DNA of 34,679 bases from Candidatus Hydrogenedentota bacterium. Its GTDB lineage: Bacteria > Hydrogenedentota > Hydrogenedentia > Hydrogenedentales > GCA-2746185. The DNA lies in contig CANKTP010000016.1 of the NCBI GenBank assembly GCA_947486375.1, forward strand, positions 1-34,679. Reading direction: 5' to 3'. Positions 1 through 8,725 of the stretch are shown piece by piece. The translations under genes were made by a program, and so were the position numbers. How positions within the stretch are numbered: position 1 is the stretch's first letter; every line of letters begins with the position of its first letter. Under the pieces are notes generated by a model that saw only the letters and a list, made by a program, of their open reading frames with translations, made no database searches and was not told the origin of the DNA.

Positions 1-1718
1 AGGGCCACGGCGGCGTAGTCGAAATCGAGCAGTTTTTTGAGCTCGGCCACGAGGCTTTCGTACAGCCGTCCCGCCTCGAGACTCGAGTTGATGACATTTG
101 CGATTTGGTTGATGGCGCTGATGCGCTCGGAGCGCTCGCGGGCCTCTTGCTCGAGACGAACGTTTTTCGTCACGTCCCGGAAGATGCCCTCGACCCCGAG
201 CAATTCCGCGTCGGGGGACATTACCGGGGTCCTCGATAGTTCGACGCAAATCCGCCGGTCGTCCAAACGGCGCATCCAGACCCGGGACCGCTCTCCCATT
301 TCCCCGCCGTCAAACCCCTCCGAAAACGGGCCTGTCTCGAATTCTTCCTGGAACAATTGGCGCAAGTTCTTGCCCATGGCCTCCTCGATGCTGGGGAACC
401 CCAGGATCTCGGCGCCCGCCAGGTTGATGAACGTGATGGCGCCATGCTTGTCCGTCTGGTAGATCCCATCGCGCATCGAGGTGACGAGGCTGCGGTAATT
501 CTCCTCGCTTTCCTCGAGCTGCCGAATGTTGCGCTTGAGGGCCACGGCCATCTTGTTGAAGGACGTCGCGAGTTCCTCGATCTCGTCGCCGGTGCCGATT
601 TTCAGCTTTAGATCGAAATCGCCCTGGCGGATGATCTGTGCCCCCTCATTGAGGAGAGACACGGGGCGGACGATATTGTTATGCACGTCCCTATAGGCAT
701 TCACGCAGAGAAAAGCGATGAAAACCACACACCCCAACAACCCCAGGGACGCGCCCAGGTTCAGGTCATAGTAGACTTTGTCTGTCGGTCGGTAGACGAG
801 CAGACAGACTTTTAAGTCGTCGGAACCCGCGTCCTCGATCGTGCGATACGCCATCAACACATCGACTTCGGACCCGGGACCGCGGGACCGGTAGTCGCTT
901 AACGAAAACGCCCCTCCGGGCGCGCCTGAAGCCATCTTCTCGCGGAGACGCGGGTCGACCGCGGTGACCAGGCGGATTTCCGGCGACGCTCCGTTGCTAG
1001 GCCATTCGAAATACGCGATTACGTCCGCACCGGTCGGGAGCTTGACCAAGTACTGGTAATGATCAATGCGCCGGCCCGCCTCCCCTGGTCCCCCATATTC
1101 GCCCATCGCATATCGGAGTAGCGTCGATACGCCCGACTGCAATCCCAAATATCCCACGATCTTCCCGCCGGTACCCGGCAATGTTATGGGACAAACGATC
1201 AACGAGCTGAAGCGGCTCTCGCCTATGGGGACCTGGCCAAATTCGACAATACGTGCCCGGTCAAGCGTTTCCAGCCACTCTGGGGGCAACTGGCCTCGTG
1301 CAAGCGGGGCGTCCGAGGACACCAATAGGTGCCCAGACTCGGTGTATATACTAATGACGGACGCCGCATCGCCGGGGTTCGCGCCCCGGTGGCGTAGAAG
1401 CGGAAGAAGGGTGGCGGCTTGTTCGTCCGAAATGGCCGCACGCGGCACCCCGGAGGAATCGGGTGCCATTACATCAAGAACAAGGGGGTCCGACGCCAAG
1501 TTTGAAGCCCGCTGGAGGCGTTCTTCGACCAAGAGGCGGATACCCTCGGCTGTCGTGTCGACGGAAGCGAGGAGGGTTTGTTGGACAGCCTTGGTCTGTC
1601 CGCTTCGCGCAGTGACATACCCCACGATGAACGCAACGGCCATCGGGAGAATCCCGACCCAAAGAATCGAGGTCAGGATTTTCCGTTCAATGCCCGCGCG
1701 CGACGAATTTAATCTCAT
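1..1718 (-). CDS. Membrane sensor protein, HAMP-PAS-GAF, probable histidine kinase (C-terminus cut off by window edge)
   Basis: The frame is open from an ATG at 1718 to the left edge, so about 572 residues are visible and the end is missing. A membrane segment lies near residues 16-35, followed by a large probably periplasmic sensor region (about 36-322, Cache-like in position) and a second membrane segment near 323-340. A HAMP linker follows (about 341-395, with GTGDEIEELATSFNKM), then a PAS domain (about 400-510, with ENYRSLVTSMRDGIYQTD). A helical linker leads into what looks like the start of a GAF domain (ending LLDFDYAAVA at the edge). The order TM-sensor-TM-HAMP-PAS-GAF is typical of sensor histidine kinases, but no H-box or ATPase domain is in the window, so kinase activity is inferred; a diguanylate cyclase or phosphatase output is possible. 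It starts 18 bases after the response regulator gene on the same strand, so the two are probably co-transcribed partners. Confidence 0.8.
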   Translation of the reverse strand, partial: MRLNSSRAGIERKILTSILWVGILPMAVAFIVGYVTARSGQTKAVQQTLLASVDTTAEGIRLLVEERLQRASNLASDPLVLDVMAPDSSGVPRAAISDEQAATLLPLLRHRGANPGDAASVISIYTESGHLLVSSDAPLARGQLPPEWLETLDRARIVEFGQVPIGESRFSSLIVCPITLPGTGGKIVGYLGLQSGVSTLLRYAMGEYGGPGEAGRRIDHYQYLVKLPTGADVIAYFEWPSNGASPEIRLVTAVDPRLREKMASGAPGGAFSLSDYRSRGPGSEVDVLMAYRTIEDAGSDDLKVCLLVYRPTDKVYYDLNLGASLGLLGCVVFIAFLCVNAYRDVHNNIVRPVSLLNEGAQIIRQGDFDLKLKIGTGDEIEELATSFNKMAVALKRNIRQLEESEENYRSLVTSMRDGIYQTDKHGAITFINLAGAEILGFPSIEEAMGKNLRQLFQEEFETGPFSEGFDGGEMGERSRVWMRRLDDRRICVELSRTPVMSPDAELLGVEGIFRDVTKNVRLEQEARERSERISAINQIANVINSSLEAGRLYESLVAELKKLLDFDYAAVA

Positions 1719-1736
1719 GGGATTCCTCGGCGAGGG

Positions 1737-2321
1737 CTACTCCACGGGTCTCCCCTTGCCGATCAATTCTTGCACTTTCTTTAGGAGCTGATCCACCTTG
1801 TACGGTTTCGCCAGGTACTCGTCCGCCCCGCACTCGAAAATCTTCTCGATGTCTTGTTCCTTGGTCAGGCAGGTAACAGCCATGATGGGGATACCCTGGG
1901 TCAGCTCGTTGTTGCGGAGGGCCTTTGTGACTTCAAAGCCGTTGATCTCGGGCATGAGAAAATCCAAGAGGATCAAATCGGGCACAAACTGGGCGGCCTT
2001 AAGGCCCACCTCGGTGGCACTGCTGACCTTGATCAGTTCGATTCCCTCGTCGGTCAATATCTTTTCCATCAACGCCAAGGCGTCCGGGTCATCGTCAACG
2101 ACCATCACGCGTCGTTTGGTCTCGCCTTTGTCGCGGGGGAACATATCGTATTCCTCCCGAAATTTATCAAGGTCGGCCTCGAGGATGCGGTAGTGGCCCC
2201 CTGGGGTCCGGGACGCCTTGATGAGCCCCTGTTTAATCCAATTCTTGATGCTGTGGTGGGTGACATGGCATATCTTTGCCGCTTCGAAAGTGGTGTAGGC
2301 CTTCTGTTCGCGTTCGCTCAC
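1737..2321 (-). CDS. Response regulator with N-terminal MerR/excisionase-type HTH and C-terminal receiver domain
   Basis: The 194-residue protein opens with a MerR/BldC-like helix-turn-helix (about residues 10-56; YTTFEAAKICHVTHHSIKNW followed by a TPGGHYRI wing). This is joined to a full receiver domain (about 70-190). Receiver landmarks are the acidic cluster VVDDDPDA, the phospho-acceptor aspartate in LILLDFLMPE, the threonine in MAVTCLT and the lysine in LAKPYK. Phosphorylation by the adjacent sensor probably controls DNA binding. The DNA-binding domain precedes the receiver, the reverse of the OmpR/NarL order. The GTG start at 2321 is supported by a perfect AGGAGG at 2331-2336 with a 9-base spacer. 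A consensus promoter lies about 100 bases upstream. Target genes cannot be deduced; autoregulation through palindromes at the promoter is a reasonable guess. Confidence 0.88.
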   Translation of the reverse strand: MSEREQKAYTTFEAAKICHVTHHSIKNWIKQGLIKASRTPGGHYRILEADLDKFREEYDMFPRDKGETKRRVMVVDDDPDALALMEKILTDEGIELIKVSSATEVGLKAAQFVPDLILLDFLMPEINGFEVTKALRNNELTQGIPIMAVTCLTKEQDIEKIFECGADEYLAKPYKVDQLLKKVQELIGKGRPVE

Positions 2322-2336
2322 AGGGAAATACCTCCT
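2319..2336 (-). promoter_or_regulatory. Strong ribosome binding site and GTG start of the response regulator
   Basis: The minus strand reads AGGAGG (2336-2331), nine bases, then GTG (2321-2319). This full-consensus Shine-Dalgarno fixes the start and suggests high translation. Confidence 0.8.
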
Positions 2337-2401
2337 AAAATTGTTCTATTACAGTACCGGAAACCGCAGTCGGCATCACAAGACGGAAAAGCCTGGGGCG
2401 G

Positions 2402-2417
2402 ATACTATTCTTAGTAT
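2402..2417. promoter_or_regulatory. Inverted repeat over the predicted transcription start, candidate operator
   Basis: ATACTA (2402-2407) and TAGTAT (2412-2417) are perfect inverted arms around a 4-base centre. They sit where transcription from the promoter at 2424-2452 should begin (about 2417). The overlapping 8-base palindrome AGTATACT is at 2413-2420. A repressor or the MerR-like regulator itself could bind here; this is inference from position and symmetry. Confidence 0.4.
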
Positions 2418-2423
2418 ACTTAG

Positions 2424-2452
2424 ATTATAGCCGGGAACCGGCAATTTGTCAA
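2424..2452 (-). promoter_or_regulatory. Perfect sigma70-type consensus promoter for the response regulator/sensor unit
   Basis: On the minus strand TTGACA (2452-2447) and TATAAT (2429-2424) are separated by exactly 17 bases, matching both hexamers of the vegetative consensus at optimal spacing. The spacer contains the perfect palindrome GCCGG-TTC-CCGGC (2442-2430). Just downstream, over the expected start site, is a 6-4-6 inverted repeat, ATACTA/TAGTAT (2402-2417). A promoter this strong with two palindromes suggests operator control. The rest of the 2322-2607 gap shows no gene. Confidence 0.85.
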
Positions 2453-2607
2453 CTTCGCATCGCTCAAATCCAGAACCCAGAGATGATAAATAACTTGTTT
2501 TGCCATAAGGAGTTATACTCAATTCGCAAGAACGAGCGTCCTACTCCGCGATAAATCTGGCTTCGATGAAGAGGAATTCTCGACGAACATTTTCCAAAAT
2601 AACAAAC

Positions 2608-4185
2608 TCAGGAAAGTAAGGCCAATGCCGCTTGAACTGATTCCATCTCTTCGCTAAGCAGTCCGGATGTCAAAAGCGACAATTGCCAAGGGTAGAGGCC
2701 GGTCAGAACCCGGAAACCGATAATCCAGAAACAGGAGGCGCAGATGTAAAGACCCGAAAGGACACTATAGTACCGGACCATCATCGACGCGAACGCCCGG
2801 CGATATGCAGCCCGGGCTGGCGGCAGCGTCCCGGCCATTTCTTCCGGTCGTCCCGAGCGCCGACTGGCGTCCTCCGCGCGGGTAAGTGTCAGCAGCGGGT
2901 AGATGAGGCCGAACCCGACAAGTCCCGCGATGACGGCCCTCCATGCGCCCCCAATGAGCGGCTGGTAGCTTTCCGGGGAAAGGGCACGCATCTTGGCCCC
3001 GGAATCGGCAAACAGGAGTGCCACGATACCCATCATTCCCGCCGCCATGACGATCCGCCCGACGAGACTATGGGGCAAGGTCCAAGCCGATTTCCGGAAC
3101 CCCAGTATCTTGAAGATGATAATGGCCGCGAGATGCGCGCCGCAAATCCAGGCACCGCCCATGACCAACAGGCGCATGGGGAACCGGTGAGATTCGGCAT
3201 CGGCCTCAATTCGTTCGTCACGCCCGGCCTCGAAGGCGCTAATAGCCTTGGCCGCTTGCTCGAGTCTCGTTCGTTTCTCGATTAAACCGGCCTTCCTATT
3301 TTCGTCTAGGTTTGGCGTCACCTCGATGAACGCGTTCACGGCATCAAGCTGGATGCGAATCCCCGCCATCGCGGCGATCGTACTCTGCGTCTCCGTGGCG
3401 GACGTAAGGCGTTCTCCCATGCGCTGGATATTCGTGAGCCATGACTCGACGGCCTGGGCCTGCCGGCGTTGCGAGACGCGCCGGGCCTCGTCGATTGACT
3501 CGCCGGAAAACCGATAGAGCGGGCCGCAGATTTCATCGGCGATCATCCTGCTCAACGCCGAGTATTGCCGCCCGGCCTGGGGCAGGACGCCCGGAAACCA
3601 AATCGGTCGCGGGAGGATAATCTTGTTTCCCCCGCTATTCGCTCGGGCGACCACGGCCAAGGCGTCGTCGAAGGTCGTCCCGGTGTCGCGCAGACTTGCC
3701 AAGGCCGCCGCTTCGAGATATTCAGGCAACGCGTTCTCAGGAGGGTGTAGCCCGGCCTCCCGAAACTGGATCGCCGCCCCCGCGAAATCTCCCAATCGGT
3801 ACAACTGGCAACCGTAACGGAGGCGAAAAAGAGAATTCGTCGGGTCCAACCTGACCGCTTTGTCGTATTGCGCGAGGATAACGTCGTCTTCTTCCCGCTC
3901 GGCCAAGGCTTGGCTGTACTTCGGGGTGGGTTGTTCGCGGGCCTCTTCGTCTTGTTTGACAGCGGATTTGAGCGTGGCTCGAGCGGAAGGGAACGGGAGC
4001 GTCAGAGCGCTAAGAAAAATCCGGTCGGGTCCGTCGTAGCGCAAGAAGTATTCGCTGAAGTAGAGCATAAACGTCACGAAGACGCAGGAGATGACGCACA
4101 ACCGGAACGAACGGCGGGCGCGGCGCGCCCCTGCCAAATCCCCGCCTTCCCCATAGTCGGGAAACTCGGGAACCTGACTACTCAC
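2608..4185 (-). CDS. Multi-pass membrane protein with TPR-like region, function unknown
   Basis: I do not recognise this 525-residue protein. From a GTG at 4185 it has a cytoplasmic-type N-terminus and one membrane helix near residues 31-51 (LCVISCVFVTFMLYFSEYF). A helical region resembling TPR repeats follows (about 85-165; AVRLDPTNSLFRLRYGCQLY), then a long helical, partly coiled-coil-prone stretch. The last 180 residues hold about five membrane helices. The GTG is preferred to an in-frame codon 75 bases upstream because it lies inside the last codons of pgi (GGTGAGTAG), giving an 8-base overlap typical of translational coupling. It is the last gene of the nine-gene minus-strand cluster. 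The TPR-like part hints at a scaffold or assembly role, but nothing in the neighbourhood assigns one. Confidence 0.75.
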   Translation of the reverse strand: MSSQVPEFPDYGEGGDLAGARRARRSFRLCVISCVFVTFMLYFSEYFLRYDGPDRIFLSALTLPFPSARATLKSAVKQDEEAREQPTPKYSQALAEREEDDVILAQYDKAVRLDPTNSLFRLRYGCQLYRLGDFAGAAIQFREAGLHPPENALPEYLEAAALASLRDTGTTFDDALAVVARANSGGNKIILPRPIWFPGVLPQAGRQYSALSRMIADEICGPLYRFSGESIDEARRVSQRRQAQAVESWLTNIQRMGERLTSATETQSTIAAMAGIRIQLDAVNAFIEVTPNLDENRKAGLIEKRTRLEQAAKAISAFEAGRDERIEADAESHRFPMRLLVMGGAWICGAHLAAIIIFKILGFRKSAWTLPHSLVGRIVMAAGMMGIVALLFADSGAKMRALSPESYQPLIGGAWRAVIAGLVGFGLIYPLLTLTRAEDASRRSGRPEEMAGTLPPARAAYRRAFASMMVRYYSVLSGLYICASCFWIIGFRVLTGLYPWQLSLLTSGLLSEEMESVQAALALLS

Positions 4186-5551
4186 CCTTTTGTCCCATGA
4201 ACTCGCGGGTAAGCACCTTGATGCGCTCGACGGCGGGTTGATCGAATGCGTCCACGCCAAAAAGCCGTCCCGCCATCGCCGTTTCCACCTCGAGCATGTA
4301 GAGCATCTGTGCCACGGTGTGCGCGGTGACTTTCGGGAACGAGACCGAGATGACGGGGCGCCCGGCCTCGCGCAGGGCGCCCGCCGTCGCCTTGCACTCG
4401 GCGTTCATCAATTTTGCCATGGTGCTTCCGCGCAGGTATTCCGCCCCGCCCATTTCCGGCAGGACCTTGGGGATGGGCAGGGGCTCGCGAAATTGTTTCA
4501 CGTCCATGATGGTGATTAACTTGTCGTTGGGCCCCTCGAGGTAGAGCTGGAGCTGCGAGTGCTGGTCGGTCACCCCGAGCGCCTTGACCGGCGTCTGCCC
4601 GGACTCGCTCCATGCCCGCCCGTCGAGGATTCTTTGCTTCCCGAGGCTCTCGGCCCACAATTGCCGGTACCAATCGGCGACATCGCGCAGCGCGTCCGAG
4701 TACGGCATCATCACCGAGATGGCCTTGCCCAAGCGGTTCCAGCCCACATAATGGATCGCCGCGCGGGCATAGGCGGGGTTTTCCGCCAGGGAGACGTGTT
4801 TGCAGCGGGCGTCCATCGCGGCGCAGCCCGCGATCAATCCGTCGACGTCCATCCCCAGCATGGCCGCGGGAAACAGGCCGACCGGGGTAAACACCGAAAA
4901 GCGGCCCCCCACGTTTGGCGGTACGACGAAGGCCTTGGCGTCGTAGGCACGTTGGACGAACAACAGCGGGTTGGGATCCTTGCGTCCCGTCGACGGACCG
5001 GTCGTGATGACGAGGTGGTTCTTGACCCGGGCCTTACCCACGGCGGACTCGAGCGCGTCCAAGACGAGCAACAACTGGCTCAGGGTCTCGGCTGTCCCGC
5101 CTGACTTGGATATTACGTTGAACAGGGTCTTCTCGGGCGGGCACAGCTTGAGCATCGCGGAAAAGGTGTCCGGGTCCACGTTGTCCATGACGAAAATACG
5201 CGGATGTCCGCCGCGTTGTTCGCGCGAGAGCAGATTGTAGTAGGGTGGCTTGAGCGCGGAGACCAACGCGGTCATTCCGAGGGCAGACCCGCCGATACCG
5301 AGGACGACGAGGTTCTCGAACCCGAACCGTGCGAACGATGCGGCAGTTCGCTTCACATCGGTGAGGGTGGCCTTGTCCTTGTAGAGGTCGTAAAAACCGT
5401 GGCGCTTCCGCTTACGATCCTCGGCCAAGACGCCGTGCGCGGACCCGATGAGTCGTGCGGATTCCTTAAGGTCGAGCGGGGTGACCCCGTGATCGGGACC
5501 CACCGCCGATGACTTGGCCCCGGAAATGTTGATGCGAATATCGAGGCTCAT
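4178..5551 (-). CDS. pgi: Glucose-6-phosphate isomerase
   Basis: The 457-residue protein interconverts glucose 6-phosphate and fructose 6-phosphate in the cytoplasm. Recognisable PGI segments are the sugar-phosphate-binding motif FENLVVLGIGGSALG, the SIS-type motif NVISKSGGTAETLSQ, and NVGGRFSVFTPVGLFPAAMLG. Also present are the catalytic-region stretch WAESLGKQ and the C-terminal QMLYMLEVETAMAGRLFGVDAFDQPAVE. The length fits the shorter bacterial PGI subgroup. The ATG at 5551 overlaps the stop of the helicase gene in an ATGA, and its own end overlaps the next GTG, so it is translated within a polycistron. Its position between a DNA-repair-type helicase and an unknown membrane protein says little about regulation. 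Confidence 0.96.
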   Translation of the reverse strand: MSLDIRINISGAKSSAVGPDHGVTPLDLKESARLIGSAHGVLAEDRKRKRHGFYDLYKDKATLTDVKRTAASFARFGFENLVVLGIGGSALGMTALVSALKPPYYNLLSREQRGGHPRIFVMDNVDPDTFSAMLKLCPPEKTLFNVISKSGGTAETLSQLLLVLDALESAVGKARVKNHLVITTGPSTGRKDPNPLLFVQRAYDAKAFVVPPNVGGRFSVFTPVGLFPAAMLGMDVDGLIAGCAAMDARCKHVSLAENPAYARAAIHYVGWNRLGKAISVMMPYSDALRDVADWYRQLWAESLGKQRILDGRAWSESGQTPVKALGVTDQHSQLQLYLEGPNDKLITIMDVKQFREPLPIPKVLPEMGGAEYLRGSTMAKLMNAECKATAGALREAGRPVISVSFPKVTAHTVAQMLYMLEVETAMAGRLFGVDAFDQPAVERIKVLTREFMGQKGE

Positions 5552-8151
5552 GCCGTGTCCCTCCCCGTGGTGTCATGAAAATTTCGCAGCGCCAGCAATG
5601 CGCCCTTTCGCGGCCCGGACACGACCCGCAACTTGGGCAGCGACTCGAGGAAGACTTTGCCGTAACGCTTGGTCAGTATACGCGAGTCGAGCACGACCAC
5701 GCTTCCCCGGTCGGAGCGGCGCCGAATTAAGCGGCCAAATCCTTGCCGGAATTTTATCACGGCCATGGGAACGGTGTAATCCATGAAGGCGTTTCCCCCC
5801 GAAGCCTCGATCGCCTCGGCACGCGCCTGCAAGATAGGCTCCGTGGGCACGCGGAACGGCAGCTTGGGCAGGATGACACACTGCAATGCGTCCCCCGCGA
5901 CATCGACCCCCTCCCAAAAGCTGTCGGTTGCGAAGAGACAACTCGATGCGTCGCGCCGGAACCGGTCGAGTAGGTGGGTCCGGTTCTCTCCGCCCTGGTG
6001 CAGGCAGGCAATACCCAGCGCGCGCATGACCGGCTCGATGCGCTTGACCGCGTAGTGGAGCCCCTGGAATGACGTAAACAGGACGAATGCATGTCCCTTC
6101 GTGATCTTTAGAATCTCCTCGATGCAGCCGGTACTTTCTTCCAAGAACCTTGGGCTGTCCGGGGCCGGCACATCTTCCGGCACGCACAAGATCGCCTGGC
6201 GCTCGAAGTCGAAAGGGGAATCCAATATTGCCGTGGCCACTTCGCGTCCCGAGACGCGATCCAACCCGATTCGCTCGAATAGAAAATCGAAACGCTGGCG
6301 GACGGACAGGGTCGCCGAGGTCATGACCAGGGTCTTGAGGTTTGGATAGACCCATTCGGCCAGCGGCGCGCCGACGTCGAGCGGGCAGCGAATGATCCGG
6401 ACAATGTTCGCGTTCTGCGAGTCGATCTCGATCCAGCGGACGGTGTTCTCGGCCAACGCGGGACTCGTCCCCTCGGCGAGGGCAACCGCCAACCGTTGCA
6501 GGCGTCCGTGATAGGCCTGCAACTGGGCCAGCTCCATCGACAAACTGTGCTCGGCCTGATCGGGAAGGGGCTTGATGTCGCGCAGAAGATTCACCAAGAC
6601 CGCGCAACGCCGCACAAGGTCCTCGATCTCGGCGACGGCGGGCAAGACATAGACCGAATGAATCTCGCGGAGCGGCTCGAGCGCCAGTACCTCGGGGGTC
6701 AATCTCCATTTGATCTCGCGCCCGATTTGTCCACAATACTCGCTGGCCAGGCTTCGAACCACGTCGAAGACGGTCTCGACGGCCCCGCGCGCGGACGCCA
6801 GCGCGGGCAGCACCGAGCTGGAGATGATGTCGAGGATTTTTTCCTGGACGTCCCTCGTCAGGAGGGCGGTCTCCTGGACCGTCTTGAGGCGAATCAACGG
6901 CAGGAGGCCGCGTTCCTGGGCGCGATCAAGGCGGGCGAAGCGTGAGAAGAGGGCCAACGCGCCGAGTCGTGTCGCTTCCATCCCGAAATATTCGGTGGCG
7001 GAGTCCTCGATATGGTGGGCCTCGTCGATGATCAATCGCTTGAACGCCGGAAGTACGGCCATCGAGGTGAAACTGCCCAGCTCCTTCTTGATCGATAAAT
7101 CCGAGAACAGCATGTGATGGTTGACCACGACGATGTCGGCCTTCGCAATCTCGCGTCGCGCCTTGGCCACGAAACATTCGCCCGCGCCCTGGCACTGGAA
7201 TGCCGAACAGGTGTCGCTCTCTGAACAGATCCTTTCCCAGGTTTCGCGCGACGGGACGAACGAGAGGTCCGACTTGCTCCCGTCCTTGGTCTTGCCGGCC
7301 CATTCCGCTATGGCCTTGAGCTCGTCCTGGGTTGTTTCTTCGTCGAACAACGTCGACTCGGACAAGGCGCGCTCCAAGCGGCGCGGACACACGTAGTTCT
7401 GGCGGCCCTTGACGAGCACTGCGGTAAACGTGTCTTTCAACGTGTTTTGCAGGAGGGGGATGTCCTTCAGGACGATTTGTTCCTGCAAGTTGATCGTGCG
7501 CGTGCTGATGACGACACGCTCGCGGTTGCGGACCGCCCAGAGGACGGCGGGCAACAAGTAGGCCAGGGTCTTCCCGACGCCCGTCGGGGCCTCGACCACC
7601 GCGATGCCGTCCTCGTTGAAGGCGTTGCTGACGGCGGCGATCATGGCCGCCTGTTGCGGACGGACCTCGAATTGGGGAAGCATCCGGGCGATGGGCCCAT
7701 CGGGGCGCAGCGCGCCGTCGAGCTCGCGGATGTCCAAGGCCGTGCGGTCGCGATCGAGAAAGGGTTCGATGACCACGTAGACCCGCTCGACGGCATTATC
7801 CACGATGAATACGCCGTGGCCGTTGTGGCTGTACAATCCGGCCAACTCGAGGTCGGCGTCGGAGGGTTCCAGGTTTCCGCCGGGATGATTGTGGATCACC
7901 ACGTCGCGGAGGTCGAGGGTTTCGAACAGAGCGTTCACGGCGGACATGGTGCCGCGCGCGCCGACACGGACCTTCGAAACCAGCCCCCCGGCATTGAGAC
8001 CCCCCGCGAAGAAGACTTCCCTGCCCCCGGCCTCCGAAATTTCACGCCGCATCATCGCTGCGGCGTCGGGCGCGATGCGCACCGAGGCGTCGGTGCCCAA
8101 GAAAGGCGACTGTCCTGGTCCGGGTCCTGGCCGGGCGGATTTTACGGGCAC
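5548..8151 (-). CDS. JAMM/RadC-like domain fused to a DinG/XPD-family Fe-S helicase
   Basis: The 867-residue protein joins two modules. Residues about 22-135 form a JAB1/MPN (JAMM) metalloprotease-type domain with the complete metal signature H87-x-H89, seven residues, S97-x2-D100 (HNHPGGNLEPSDAD), and a candidate catalytic glutamate E45. From about residue 160 it is a superfamily 2 DinG/XPD helicase. It has Walker A APTGVGKT (188-195), five cysteines (255, 309, 315, 320, 326) in the iron-sulfur insertion, DEAH (376-379), motif VSATLS-like MTSATLS, and motif VI QGFGRLIRR. The helicase half should unwind DNA 5' to 3', with roles in R-loop or G-quadruplex repair. DinG proteins usually lack this N-terminal domain, or carry a DnaQ-type nuclease in Gram-positives. 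The GTG start at 8151 has no clear Shine-Dalgarno and lies 10 bases after folE, so the exact start is uncertain. Confidence 0.92.
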   Translation of the reverse strand: MPVKSARPGPGPGQSPFLGTDASVRIAPDAAAMMRREISEAGGREVFFAGGLNAGGLVSKVRVGARGTMSAVNALFETLDLRDVVIHNHPGGNLEPSDADLELAGLYSHNGHGVFIVDNAVERVYVVIEPFLDRDRTALDIRELDGALRPDGPIARMLPQFEVRPQQAAMIAAVSNAFNEDGIAVVEAPTGVGKTLAYLLPAVLWAVRNRERVVISTRTINLQEQIVLKDIPLLQNTLKDTFTAVLVKGRQNYVCPRRLERALSESTLFDEETTQDELKAIAEWAGKTKDGSKSDLSFVPSRETWERICSESDTCSAFQCQGAGECFVAKARREIAKADIVVVNHHMLFSDLSIKKELGSFTSMAVLPAFKRLIIDEAHHIEDSATEYFGMEATRLGALALFSRFARLDRAQERGLLPLIRLKTVQETALLTRDVQEKILDIISSSVLPALASARGAVETVFDVVRSLASEYCGQIGREIKWRLTPEVLALEPLREIHSVYVLPAVAEIEDLVRRCAVLVNLLRDIKPLPDQAEHSLSMELAQLQAYHGRLQRLAVALAEGTSPALAENTVRWIEIDSQNANIVRIIRCPLDVGAPLAEWVYPNLKTLVMTSATLSVRQRFDFLFERIGLDRVSGREVATAILDSPFDFERQAILCVPEDVPAPDSPRFLEESTGCIEEILKITKGHAFVLFTSFQGLHYAVKRIEPVMRALGIACLHQGGENRTHLLDRFRRDASSCLFATDSFWEGVDVAGDALQCVILPKLPFRVPTEPILQARAEAIEASGGNAFMDYTVPMAVIKFRQGFGRLIRRRSDRGSVVVLDSRILTKRYGKVFLESLPKLRVVSGPRKGALLALRNFHDTTGRDTA

Positions 8152-8161
8152 GGGAAGGGAA

Positions 8162-8725
8162 TCAAACGGTGCGCGAGATTAGTTTGAGGAACTCGATGCG
8201 GGTCGCATCGTCCTTGAGGAAACTGCCGAGAACGCTCGATGTGGTCATCACAGAGTTCTGTTTTTCGACGCCGCGCATCATGCTGCACAGGTGACGGCAT
8301 TCGATGACGACCCCCACCCCTTCCGCGTCCGTCACGGACATGATTTCGTCGGCAATCTCGGCGGTCAGCCGCTCTTGGATTTGCAATCGGCGCGAGTAAC
8401 AATCCACGATCCGCGCCAGCTTGCTCAGCCCCAACACCTTCTTGTTCGCGATGTAACCGATGTGGCACCGTCCGAAGAAAGGCAACAAATGGTGCTCGCA
8501 AAGGCTGTAAATCTCGATGTCGCGCGAGATAATCATGTTGTTGTGCAGGGACTCGAAGACGGCGCCGTTCACGATCTCGCGAGGATCCGTCGTGTACCCG
8601 GACATCAAGAACTCCCAGGCATTCGCGACACGCCCGGGCGTCTTCAGCAGGCCCTGCCTATCGGGGTCTTCGCCGATCTCGCGCAAGAGCTCGCGGACAA
8701 TCCCGGCGATCCGTTCCTTGTTCAC
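8162..8725 (-). CDS. folE: GTP cyclohydrolase I
   Basis: The 187-residue cytoplasmic enzyme converts GTP to 7,8-dihydroneopterin triphosphate, the first step of folate and tetrahydropterin synthesis. The zinc ligands C76, H79 and C147 lie in [11 protein letters not shown] and [10 protein letters not shown]. The family stretches [33 protein letters not shown] and [10 protein letters not shown] are intact, and the length is typical for type I enzymes. The GTG start at 8725 overlaps the folK stop as GTGA and has GGAGG eight bases upstream inside folK. It forms a fol block with folK, folB and the FolM-like reductase. Confidence 0.97.
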   Translation of the reverse strand: MNKERIAGIVRELLREIGEDPDRQGLLKTPGRVANAWEFLMSGYTTDPREIVNGAVFESLHNNMIISRDIEIYSLCEHHLLPFFGRCHIGYIANKKVLGLSKLARIVDCYSRRLQIQERLTAEIADEIMSVTDAEGVGVVIECRHLCSMMRGVEKQNSVMTTSSVLGSFLKDDATRIEFLKLISRTV

